DNA of 64,000 bases from JBBAAW01 sp041658075. Lineage in GTDB: Bacteria > Patescibacteriota > WWE3 > UBA101185 > UBA10185. Within the stretch, counting starts at the first letter, position 1. Each line of letters starts with the position of its first letter. The position numbers and the translations under genes were made by a program. The notes under the pieces are model-generated. The model had not been told where the DNA came from, ran no database searches, and worked only from the letters and a program-made list of their open reading frames with translations. Positions 43,875-51,249 of the stretch are shown here, piece after piece. Location of the stretch: positions 1 to 64,000 of the forward strand of contig JBBAAW010000001.1 of NCBI GenBank assembly GCA_041658075.1, written 5' to 3'.

Positions 43875-45456
43875 TTTTAGTGGGAACCAGGTGGCTAAAC
43901 ATACTTCTCCCCGCGTCGATCCAAAACTTAGGTGACAGCATATTCACCTTGGTTTGGTTTTTATCAAAGTCGAGCAAATGTCCCAAGAGTCGTTTAGCAC
44001 TCATAGCATAAAACTTAACATCATCTACTTTTCTTATAGACAGAATTTTGCGGACAAAATACTGCGGCGTAAAAAAGCTCGAATACAGCTCCTGCGTCAT
44101 TTCAAAAAGCCTGGCCTCCGCAAAAGGAATCTTCATAACCGGTTTTCTCATGTCAAACTCCCCGTAATCTTTAGGATCCACGGCAAACAAGCCTTTTTCC
44201 ACGCATTCTTTATACAAAGGTGTTCCCGGATAGGGGATAACAATAGTGGCCTGCATGGTGTCAACGTAACCCTTTTTAAACAAACTCTTGGCTAGTGCAA
44301 TAGTGTTTTGTGCCATTTCTTCCGTTTCCCATGGATAGCCCAGCATTACGGTAATATGTGGCTCCAAGCCGGCCTTTTTAGCCATTCGCACGCCTTCTTC
44401 TATTTGTTCCACTTTTAGACCTTTGTCCAGTTTGTCCAGCGTTTCCTGATTTGCGCTCTCCATGCCGTATAAAATAAAGCGGAAGTTAGCCTTACCCATT
44501 AAGTCGTAATAGTCTTGCGACAGGGCATTAAGGCGCATATTACAGCTAAAAACCACTTTTTTGTTATAACCGGACTCTATGAGAAGCTCGCAAAACTTTT
44601 TTAGGGGTGGACCAACAAAGAGCGTTCCCGCGTCGTCAAAAATTTCTTTGACTTTATACTTGTCGACAACATATTTAACCTCCGCAAAGAGTCGTTCCGG
44701 TGAGAACCGGCGATAGGTTCCTTGCGGATTTAGAGTGTGATCCCAAACGCAAAAAGTGCAGCGACCCCACCAGCAATCTCTGCCGGAATACATGTAGGTG
44801 GCGGGAGTGTATTTGTAGTTGCCGTTGGTGTAGGCGTAAAGCTCCCATTTGGTAAGATCGCGATCGACAAAGGGAAGCTCGTCCAGATTATGCTTTTGGA
44901 CTAGTGGGCCGGATACCCAAAAAGCGCCTTCTTCTTTTGCCATATCGCCAAGTTTTATCTTAGTGTCACCTTTTCTGCCCCAAATCCCGCCCGGCAAAAC
45001 CGTGCCTTTGGTAATGGAGTCGGCAAGGTCGCTAAGCATAAAGTCATAGTCGCCACCGGTAAGTATATAGTCAACCTGGCAGTTGTTTAGCGTTTCTTTA
45101 GGATCTTGTGTTACATGGTCGCCAACCATAGCAATTAACATGTTGGGAAGTTTTTCTTTAAGTTCGTTCACGATTTTCCAGTGTTGTTTTGCCACAGGAG
45201 CCTTGGTTTCCAGCATTAATAAGTCAGGCGACTCTTTTTGAAGTTCATCGAGCCATTGGACGTAAGTTTGTTTTGAAGCAATGCCGTCCATCCAAACCAC
45301 GTCATACCCACGCTCTTTTGCCAGCGACGCAGCATAAGCCGGAACCATGGGGTAAATGTAAGTTGGGGCGTTAAAATATTGAAATTGACGATTTTGAGTA
45401 AGAAGCGGTGTTCCTTTTGGCGACTCTATAGGAGGATATCCTATGGCGATTTTCAT
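43861..45456 (-). CDS. B12-binding-like radical SAM protein
   Basis: 531 residues. The N-terminal ~150 residues resemble a cobalamin-binding Rossmann domain (IAMVGDHVT and ILTGGDYDFML), without the classical DxHxxG loop. The radical SAM core has Cys228-x4-Cys233-x2-Cys236 in GRDCWWGRCTFC, where many family members have x3 in the first interval, and then VMLGYPWETEEMAQ. Such enzymes methylate or rearrange unactivated carbons. The start at 45456 is fixed by TGc TATAAT seven bases upstream. It runs ahead of a GT2 gene, so its substrate may be a glycan or lipid precursor. Confidence 0.82.
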   Translation of the reverse strand: MKIAIGYPPIESPKGTPLLTQNRQFQYFNAPTYIYPMVPAYAASLAKERGYDVVWMDGIASKQTYVQWLDELQKESPDLLMLETKAPVAKQHWKIVNELKEKLPNMLIAMVGDHVTQDPKETLNNCQVDYILTGGDYDFMLSDLADSITKGTVLPGGIWGRKGDTKIKLGDMAKEEGAFWVSGPLVQKHNLDELPFVDRDLTKWELYAYTNGNYKYTPATYMYSGRDCWWGRCTFCVWDHTLNPQGTYRRFSPERLFAEVKYVVDKYKVKEIFDDAGTLFVGPPLKKFCELLIESGYNKKVVFSCNMRLNALSQDYYDLMGKANFRFILYGMESANQETLDKLDKGLKVEQIEEGVRMAKKAGLEPHITVMLGYPWETEEMAQNTIALAKSLFKKGYVDTMQATIVIPYPGTPLYKECVEKGLFAVDPKDYGEFDMRKPVMKIPFAEARLFEMTQELYSSFFTPQYFVRKILSIRKVDDVKFYAMSAKRLLGHLLDFDKNQTKVNMLSPKFWIDAGRSMFSHLVPTKNERF

Positions 45457-45463
45457 GAAATCG

Positions 45464-45472
45464 ATTATAGCA
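45464..45472 (-). promoter_or_regulatory. Extended -10 of the radical SAM gene (leaderless type)
   Basis: Minus strand TGc TATAAT (45472-45464), 7 bases, ATG at 45456. It excludes a longer N-terminus that would read into the hairpin region. Confidence 0.6.
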
Positions 45473-45494
45473 GATTTGAAATAGGGGTTTGGTA

Positions 45495-45535
45495 CCACTC
45501 CGCAGACGCGACAAATTATTTTGTCCGCGGAGTGG
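45495..45535 (-). terminator. Strong hairpin after the GC-rich TIM-barrel gene
   Basis: CCACTCCGC (45495-45503) pairs perfectly with GCGGAGTGG (45527-45535), and an inner GACAAA/TTTGTC adds a second helix. It lies just beyond the stop at 45542 and before the radical SAM promoter. There is no T-run, so it may be a transcript-end stabiliser and not a true intrinsic terminator. Confidence 0.5.
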
Positions 45536-45541
45536 CCCGTT

Positions 45542-46279
45542 TCAGCCCATGATCTCGGCGATCGATTGCCGAAGCTGCGAAAGGTATCGCACAGCTTGGG
45601 CACGCGTGCCAAAGGTTGGAGCAACTTCGAGCACGATTGACACCTGGGTCTTTGTCTGTGTTGCCAGCAGGCGCAGCATGTCCTGTAACTCGCCTTTAGT
45701 TTGTCCTGCCAGCAAACTTGAGATCTCCGGCCCCACTGGGTGGACGTGGATCAGGGCGATTTGGTCTTTCCACTTTTCAAGTAGTCTCTTCCATTGGAAC
45801 GGGGAGGGGTCCCCGTTTCTGTAGGGTCGGCGCGTGTGCCAGGTGTCCCAACACAAACTGGCAAGTCCGGTGGTAGGCAGTCCGCCCTCGGGATGCAGCT
45901 CATAGACCGATTGTCTCTCTCTGGAGTCGTGAGAGACGTGCAAGGCATTCTGGAAACATCGGCCGAAGATCTGCGGATCCATGGGGTCCCTGCCGAATAC
46001 TACCCAATCGATGGGCAGTGGGTGATCTTCTCCAGCCCGCCCTGTAACCCGTTGTACAACCTTCCAAAGGGAGCCGTAATTCCAAGCTCCTTCCCAAGCA
46101 ATTACTCCTCTGTTAGGTAGCCGTCTTACGGAATCCATGCTCCATCCCCGCAAAGGGAGGAGCTGAAGTCCGTTGAATCCGGCATCAACGGCCATCTGGT
46201 AGGCCCTGACCGGCCCACCCGATCCCAGACTCCATGGAACCAACGACGCGACGCTCACATCGAACCTCCTCGTACCCAT
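45542..46279 (-). CDS. GC-rich TIM-barrel protein (AP endonuclease 2/xylose isomerase-like)
   Basis: 245 residues, GC about 55% against AT-rich neighbours. The N-terminus (RFDVSVASLVPWSLGSGGPVRAYQMAVDAGFNGLQLLP) and later LASLCWDTWHTRR and ALIHVHPVG suggest an AP-endonuclease-family-2 TIM barrel with metal ligands of His/Asp type. Such proteins are often sugar isomerases or epimerases. The ATG at 46279 was chosen because GGAGA lies 7 bases upstream; an in-frame ATG nine codons earlier lacks this. The gene has a TGt TATAAT promoter (46336-46344), a leader of about 50 bases and a downstream hairpin. Confidence 0.6.
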   Translation of the reverse strand: MGTRRFDVSVASLVPWSLGSGGPVRAYQMAVDAGFNGLQLLPLRGWSMDSVRRLPNRGVIAWEGAWNYGSLWKVVQRVTGRAGEDHPLPIDWVVFGRDPMDPQIFGRCFQNALHVSHDSRERQSVYELHPEGGLPTTGLASLCWDTWHTRRPYRNGDPSPFQWKRLLEKWKDQIALIHVHPVGPEISSLLAGQTKGELQDMLRLLATQTKTQVSIVLEVAPTFGTRAQAVRYLSQLRQSIAEIMG

Positions 46280-46335
46280 GCTGTGCTCTCCTTTCATTCT
46301 TCCCACTAATTCCGCCGTGCGTGTTTGCTGATAAT

Positions 46336-46344
46336 ATTATAACA
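46336..46344 (-). promoter_or_regulatory. Extended -10 of the GC-rich TIM-barrel gene
   Basis: Minus strand TGt TATAAT (46344-46336), 57 bases before the ATG at 46279. Unlike the leaderless operon heads, this leaves a real leader with a Shine-Dalgarno site. Confidence 0.5.
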
Positions 46345-46349
46345 AATAT

Positions 46350-46769
46350 TCAGGTTATATGCGTTGTGAGTATAAAAGTAACTATTCCAACTTCTTGATT
46401 CGCAAACAGTTTAATACGATCGTTTGAAAATGACCACAACCATTTTATTCCCCAACCGGTTCCGATGCTATCTAAGATAAAATGTGAACATACGCATGTA
46501 ATAAACATTAAGGCCAATTTGTAGTCAGAAGCTAAAAGTATTAACAGGGAAAGAGATATATAGAGCAAGGAGTAGTGTGTAATTTCTCTGTGAAACCCGT
46601 GCTCTTTACCCCCAAGCCTTTTCCGTTGAAGTAATTCAATAAGGATATCCACATCGGGCAGATAGTTAAAGAAGATAATAATCAGTAAAAACGGCAGAGT
46701 TAGTTTAAAGCCAAAAATAGAAGAAAATAGTGTGGAAAATATGAAGGCAACTCCGAGATGAGTGAACAC
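46350..46769 (-). CDS. YdjM-like membrane-bound metal-dependent hydrolase family protein
   Basis: 139 residues, GTG start. NYLPDVDILIE (about 35-45), KEHGFHREITHYSLLY (about 55-70) and CSHFILDSIGTGWG are the Asp and His motifs of the YdjM/PF04307 family of small integral-membrane hydrolases. Four hydrophobic helices are visible. The GTG lies 7 bases after TGa TATAAT, so it is a leaderless-type start. Cellular role is not established for the family. Confidence 0.78.
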   Translation of the reverse strand: MFTHLGVAFIFSTLFSSIFGFKLTLPFLLIIIFFNYLPDVDILIELLQRKRLGGKEHGFHREITHYSLLYISLSLLILLASDYKLALMFITCVCSHFILDSIGTGWGIKWLWSFSNDRIKLFANQEVGIVTFILTTHIT

Positions 46770-46776
46770 ACTTAGG

Positions 46777-46785
46777 ATTATATCA
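46777..46785 (-). promoter_or_regulatory. Extended consensus -10 of the YdjM-like gene (leaderless type)
   Basis: Minus strand TGa TATAAT (46785-46777), 7 bases, then GTG at 46769. Confidence 0.6.
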
Positions 46786-46820
46786 ATAATCAGCCGGTAT
46801 AACGCACAGGCCTATAGAAT

Positions 46821-46849
46821 TTTACTATTGGCGTGAGGTTTTATATAAT
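46821..46849 (+). promoter_or_regulatory. Promoter of the small GC-rich membrane gene
   Basis: TTTACT (46821-46826), 17 bases, perfect TATAAT (46844-46849). A leader of about 35 bases follows. Confidence 0.6.
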
Positions 46850-46877
46850 AAGTACACAAGCTCGATTAACTCTTGCC

Positions 46878-46886
46878 GAGGAGGTG
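46878..46886 (+). promoter_or_regulatory. Near-perfect Shine-Dalgarno deciding a GTG start
   Basis: GAGGAGGTG lies 4 bases before GTG at 46891, essentially a full anti-SD match. Confidence 0.65.
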
Positions 46887-46890
46887 TATC

Positions 46891-47091
46891 GTGGAGATTG
46901 CGAGGCTTTCGTGGTCATATGTTATCGACTGTACTTTCGTGCTTTTCGCGGTCTGGTATTTGCGGAGGTTCTTTGTTGCGGTCTCTGAGAGCGAGGCCGG
47001 AATTTATTGGAACGGACCGGCAGTGGTTGGGATTGTGGGCACGATGATGTGGATTCCAATTATCTGCACAATCATCGACTGGTTCTTATGA
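46891..47091 (+). CDS. Small GC-rich two-helix membrane protein
   Basis: 66 residues with helices near 8-27 and 40-64, separated by a short acidic loop. GC content is well above the neighbours, and the gene has its own consensus promoter and full Shine-Dalgarno site, like the two other GC-rich genes in the window. No family is recognised. The GTG is preferred over an in-frame TTG at 46873, which would place the Shine-Dalgarno site inside the coding sequence. Confidence 0.5.
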   Translation: MEIARLSWSYVIDCTFVLFAVWYLRRFFVAVSESEAGIYWNGPAVVGIVGTMMWIPIICTIIDWFL

Positions 47092-47184
47092 GCCCCTGCT
47101 CCGAGATGTCGAAAAGGCGTCAGACAAGACTGAAGGGTGCAACCGAAGCTGGCTCAGCGGCCAACTATCGAATGTACCCTTCTT

Positions 47185-48195
47185 TCAACCGCCTATATAA
47201 TTTCCGGATTTTGCGTCGACCCCGCGGAGTTGAAGTTTTGGTTTTATTAATAACCCGTGGATAAAATTTAGTCCATATACTACGTGCGTCAAAAAGATTC
47301 CCAAGCCTGTGTAAAGTGCTAGCTTTAAATGTCGCTCGACCATAAAAACTTTAAATATTTCTAAAGTCAACAAAGCTAAGTATGCTGTGACGCAAACTCC
47401 GTAAAAATACCAAAGCAATGGAATGACGACGCAGATAAAAGGTCCGAGAAATAAACCTAATACAAAGGCTGACGGAGCAAAGTAAGAAGGGAGTCGCGAA
47501 GTTTCCGGAAAGATCCTTGCAAACTGTCCACGATGTCTTCCGTAACGGGAAATTTGTTTTAGATGCGGTATAAAAACATTTCGACGATGGTGATAGACCA
47601 CGGGTTTGGGGCTGTACAAAAAGGGTCTGCCGTAGGTTTTTACAAGATCTAGGCAAAGTTTGGTGTCTTCCCCGGGCCAAAAGTCTGCTAGGAACCCTCC
47701 AACCTTTTCAAATGCTTCCTTTCTAACAAAGAGATTGACTGATGGGTAGTCGACTATCTGTTTTCCCCGTAACGGCACGTGTCTATATTTGGTCCCTGCA
47801 CTCGTCAGCCATGATTCTAGAATCTTTCCCGAACACTTTTCTAGAAGTTTGGCATCTGGTGGCGTTATAGCAGGACCGCCTAAAGCGTAAACCTGGGGAT
47901 CGCTAAATATAGTTGCCGCCTCGTTCAGCCAGTTTGGGGTTGGGTAAGCATCGTCGTCCAGAAAAACCAGCACGTCTCCGCTTGCCATGCATGCGCTAAA
48001 GTTTCTTTTTTCTCCTGGTGCCGTCTTTCCCGGGCAGATGAGTGAAAAGCGACTGTCATTGAACTCGTACTGCTCCTTAGAATCTGTAGTAATAAGAACC
48101 TCAAAGTTCTGGTAGTTAAGTTTCTTTAGGTTGGTAATACTTTCTAGCAGAAAGTTGTTAATAGCTCTAATAGTGATAATTATGGAAAACTTCAT
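47185..48195 (-). CDS. Family 2 glycosyltransferase with C-terminal membrane helices
   Basis: 336 residues. FSIIITIRAINNFLLESI opens the fold, VLVFLDDDAYPTPNWL is the DxD site, and GGFLADFWPGEDTKLCLDL is the acceptor-side ED motif of GT2. Helices at about 245-270 and 290-315 anchor it. The start overlaps the UXS stop by 4 bases, so the two are co-translated; it may use a UDP-xylose-type donor made by UXS, though this is inference. Confidence 0.82.
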   Translation of the reverse strand: MKFSIIITIRAINNFLLESITNLKKLNYQNFEVLITTDSKEQYEFNDSRFSLICPGKTAPGEKRNFSACMASGDVLVFLDDDAYPTPNWLNEAATIFSDPQVYALGGPAITPPDAKLLEKCSGKILESWLTSAGTKYRHVPLRGKQIVDYPSVNLFVRKEAFEKVGGFLADFWPGEDTKLCLDLVKTYGRPFLYSPKPVVYHHRRNVFIPHLKQISRYGRHRGQFARIFPETSRLPSYFAPSAFVLGLFLGPFICVVIPLLWYFYGVCVTAYLALLTLEIFKVFMVERHLKLALYTGLGIFLTHVVYGLNFIHGLLIKPKLQLRGVDAKSGNYIGG

Positions 48196-49148
48196 ATTTT
48201 GCTCTTAAAATACTCTACGGTCTTTTTGAGTCCTTCGTTAAGTTTTATCTTTGGTTCCCAATTCAACACTTTTTTGGCCAAAGAAATATCAGGTTTGCGT
48301 TGTTTGGGATCGTCGGCCGGTAAATCATTATAAATTATTTTCGATTTGGAATCCGTTAGAGCAATCACTTTTTCTGCTAACTCTTTTATGGTGAATTCGC
48401 CCGGATTTCCAATATTTATTGGCCCTGTATGACTTGGGTTGTTCATCATTTTGTATATGGCGGAGATTAAATCGTTCACATAACAAAACGATCTGGTTTG
48501 CGAGCCGTCGCCGTAAATTGTGATAGGTTTGTTTTTTAGCGCCTGTATAATAAAATTAGATACCACGCGGCCATCATTTACGGCCATTCTTGGTCCATAA
48601 GTGTTAAATATTCTTACAACACGTATTTCCACATTGTGCTGGCGATGGTAATCAAAAAATAAGGTTTCTGCTACGCGCTTTCCTTCGTCATAGCACGCCC
48701 GCGGACCAATGGTGTTTACATTTCCTCTGTACGACTCCGGTTGGGGATGCACATCCGGATCGCCGTAAACTTCTGATGTTGACGCCTGCAGAATGCGCGC
48801 TTTGTGTTTTTTAGCCAGTCCAAGCATGTTTATTACACCTATCGTGTTGGCCTTAATAGTCCTTATAGAATTATATTGGTAATGCACGGGCGATGCGGGA
48901 CAAGCCAAGTTGTAAATTTGATCGACCGTGATGTTATCCAAAAACAGTGGCTCAATAATGTCATGATTTATAAAAGTAAAATTGGGATTTTGAGTTAGGT
49001 GGTGAATGTTTTGCTTACTACCGGTAAAAAGGTTATCAATGCAGATAACTTTTTCGCCTTTTTCTAAAAGGTATTCGCACAGGAAACTGCCTAAAAAGCC
49101 TGCTCCACCTGTAACTACAATGTTTTTACGATCAATTTTCTTTTCCAT
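48192..49148 (-). CDS. uxs: UDP-glucuronate decarboxylase (UXS)
   Basis: 318 residues. It has the cofactor loop GGAGFLG (14-20), PASPVHYQYNSIRT, TSEVYGDPDVHPQPE, and GPRACYDEGKRVAET with the Tyr-x3-Lys catalytic pair, all diagnostic of UXS enzymes that make UDP-xylose from UDP-glucuronate. The length is normal for soluble bacterial UXS. It is the true UXS against which the two UXS-like SDRs near 23-32 kb can be compared. TAAAAT lies 6 bases upstream of the ATG. Confidence 0.9.
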   Translation of the reverse strand: MEKKIDRKNIVVTGGAGFLGSFLCEYLLEKGEKVICIDNLFTGSKQNIHHLTQNPNFTFINHDIIEPLFLDNITVDQIYNLACPASPVHYQYNSIRTIKANTIGVINMLGLAKKHKARILQASTSEVYGDPDVHPQPESYRGNVNTIGPRACYDEGKRVAETLFFDYHRQHNVEIRVVRIFNTYGPRMAVNDGRVVSNFIIQALKNKPITIYGDGSQTRSFCYVNDLISAIYKMMNNPSHTGPINIGNPGEFTIKELAEKVIALTDSKSKIIYNDLPADDPKQRKPDISLAKKVLNWEPKIKLNEGLKKTVEYFKSKI

Positions 49149-49154
49149 AGCGTT

Positions 49155-49160
49155 ATTTTA
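49155..49160 (-). promoter_or_regulatory. Probable -10 of the UXS operon (leaderless type)
   Basis: Minus strand TAAAAT (49160-49155), then exactly 6 bases to the ATG at 49148. A TG lies one base further upstream than the usual extension. Confidence 0.45.
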
Positions 49161-49175
49161 AGCACCCATCCGTAC

Positions 49176-49979
49176 CTATCCAAGCTCTCCGGTGTTTATG
49201 CGCATTTCTAGGTCTTTGTCGTAAACCCACTTGCGTTTGCTATCGTCGCTATAAAAATTAAGAATCCTTAACCGATAAAAGATGGCTAGGGTGTCTAGGA
49301 TCATAGCTTGGATGTGTTTGTCAAAAATTATTAACGTAGAAAACGAAGTGTTATCAAAGCCCAGCCTTACTTTTACGGGCGCTTCGTAGATACGGTTAAA
49401 GCCAAGATTTTTTGCTACCGCCAGTATTTCTATATCAAAGGCAAACTGCTTAACCAGCAAGCGTGGTAAGACTTTTTCTAACACTTGGCGTTTGTAAACC
49501 TTTAAACCCGTTTGAGTGTCTTTTAAATTGAGTCCAAAAAGAATTTTTACCATCATATAATAAACAAAACTATATACTTTACGCATTAAAGGATACTTGT
49601 TGACTTGGGAAACTGGGTGTTTTTTGCTGGCCACTACGATATCCGCGTTATACCATTCCATGTGTTCTAAAAGCATGGAGATTCCATTGGGGTCAATGTC
49701 CATTCCCGCGTCGATAAAGGAAATATAGTCACCGGTGGCGCGAGCCATTCCGTAGCGAACCGCGTAACCCTTGCCTTTATTAATATCGTATTTATAAACC
49801 TGCAAATTTGGTCGTTTGACTTTTTTAGCCTCTTTATAGGAGTCGTCGGGCGAGCCGTCTACAACGGCAACTACTTCATATTCCCAACGGGTTTTGCTCA
49901 TGGTGTCGCAAATATTTTCTAGGTCGACTTCAATTGTTTTTTCTTGTTTATAAACTGGAATGATTATCGACACCTTCAT
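49176..49979 (-). CDS. Family 2 glycosyltransferase (DPM1/ALG5 type)
   Basis: 267 residues. VSIIIPVYKQEKTI, VVAVVDGSPDD, INKGKGYAVRYGMARATGDYISFIDAGMDIDP and KDTQTGLKVYKR are the consecutive motifs of polyprenyl-phosphate sugar synthases. The protein is soluble apart from a weak hydrophobic stretch (about 130-145), so it probably works at the inner membrane face, charging a lipid carrier used by the GT-C enzymes. Its start overlaps the flippase by 32 bases. Confidence 0.86.
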   Translation of the reverse strand: MKVSIIIPVYKQEKTIEVDLENICDTMSKTRWEYEVVAVVDGSPDDSYKEAKKVKRPNLQVYKYDINKGKGYAVRYGMARATGDYISFIDAGMDIDPNGISMLLEHMEWYNADIVVASKKHPVSQVNKYPLMRKVYSFVYYMMVKILFGLNLKDTQTGLKVYKRQVLEKVLPRLLVKQFAFDIEILAVAKNLGFNRIYEAPVKVRLGFDNTSFSTLIIFDKHIQAMILDTLAIFYRLRILNFYSDDSKRKWVYDKDLEMRINTGELG

Positions 49980-51249
49980 GCAGAGATTTTACAACATAAA
50001 TAGTTATAAATAAACAGGCGATTCCGGTCGACAATATATTTGCTTTAATGATGCTGTAGATGTTGTTATGAAGGAAGCTAATAAGTATGTATTGAAGGAC
50101 ACAGGCTGGGATTATAAATAGAAAGGCTTTGGTTTTATTTATTGCCAAAAGAAACATGGACAGAAAGGTGATCAAGATATAGAAGGCGACAAAGACGGCA
50201 AAAAGTGGCAGATAAGTAACGGATTCGGTAAATTTCCCTCTAAACATTATGGAGTTGATCGCTTGGGGGAATATGGCGTAGCATAAAATTCCTCCAACAA
50301 TCAGCAGTAGCTGAAGCGATAGGAATTTTAGAAAGCGACCTTTAAAGTTGCCACTTGATGCATAAAGATGGGAAATTTGTGGAAACATAACTACCTGAAC
50401 AATACTGGCGCCAAACAAAAAAACCTTACTCATGGTAACTACGCCGGCGTAAATTCCCGCGTCGTATGGGGTAAAAAAATGTTTGACCATTACAACATCA
50501 GTGTTGTTTAAAAGGGTTATTCCGGAGTTTATAAAAAATACCGGTACGCTAAAGAGTAGAAGCCCCCTGTAAAGATGAGTAAGTTTTTTGTCGACAAGAT
50601 TTTGAGGTGGATTTAAACCCACCCTAAAATTCTTCTTAAGAAGCAGGATCGACACAAAGAAGCTTAGAATCCCAACCACTGTTAAACCGGCATATGCCCC
50701 CGCAACGGCAAAACCAGCGTAAACCAAGCCAAGCGGGATTACAAGTCGTAAAAATTGTGAAACTAAAGAAAGAAAAGCAAACGCCTTAAATCTTAGTAAG
50801 CCCTGCAGGTAAGAAAATGTGGCGACATTTAGAAAAGAAAATGCCAGAAAGATTGCAAAAACATAAATTACAGAAGTGCGATCAATGTTTAAGTAGGTAG
50901 AGACTTGATTGTTTAACAGGATAAAAATTAACGATATAGCCATTCCAAACGCCAAAGAAAGATTTGTGAAGTTCCAAAAGAACTTCCTTAGAGTGTAAAA
51001 GTTCTTTTGAGCGAGAAGTTTAGTAACTTCTCTAATGAGGGAGGTAGCTATGGCTCCGGCGGGAATGCCAAAGATAATGGAAAGTGAGAGAAAAGCGTTA
51101 AAAGTTCCAAAGTCTTCAATGGAAAGCAAATGTCCTAAGCCAATTTGTAGAAGATAGCTAAAAATACTGCCTAAAAAAACTCCTATGGTAACAATAAAAG
51201 TTCCGCTTAAAACAGGATTATCTGCTATGAATTTTAGTTTAGAGATCAT
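49948..51249 (-). CDS. Wzx/MATE-type polysaccharide flippase
   Basis: 433 residues with about 12-14 helices: GTFIVTIGVFLGSIFSYLLQIG near the start, and ISHLYASSGNFKGRFLKF around 290, the usual loop of PF01943/PF13440-type oligosaccharide transporters. It would move lipid-linked sugars across the membrane. The ATG at 51249 lies 11 bases inside the preceding gene; a start at 51264 is possible. A second flippase is at 56595-58043. Confidence 0.83.
   Translation of the reverse strand: MISKLKFIADNPVLSGTFIVTIGVFLGSIFSYLLQIGLGHLLSIEDFGTFNAFLSLSIIFGIPAGAIATSLIREVTKLLAQKNFYTLRKFFWNFTNLSLAFGMAISLIFILLNNQVSTYLNIDRTSVIYVFAIFLAFSFLNVATFSYLQGLLRFKAFAFLSLVSQFLRLVIPLGLVYAGFAVAGAYAGLTVVGILSFFVSILLLKKNFRVGLNPPQNLVDKKLTHLYRGLLLFSVPVFFINSGITLLNNTDVVMVKHFFTPYDAGIYAGVVTMSKVFLFGASIVQVVMFPQISHLYASSGNFKGRFLKFLSLQLLLIVGGILCYAIFPQAINSIMFRGKFTESVTYLPLFAVFVAFYILITFLSMFLLAINKTKAFLFIIPACVLQYILISFLHNNIYSIIKANILSTGIACLFITIYVVKSLHEGVDNHSSL

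Noticed and set aside
45457..45624. Longer N-terminus of the radical SAM protein
   Set aside because: It would read through a strong hairpin and into the end of the TIM-barrel gene; a perfect extended -10 lies 7 bases before the ATG at 45456.
47007..47264. Open frame overlapping the small GC-rich membrane gene and the following gap
   Set aside because: It is out of frame with the SD-led GTG gene and reads through an unrelated 3' region; no motif.
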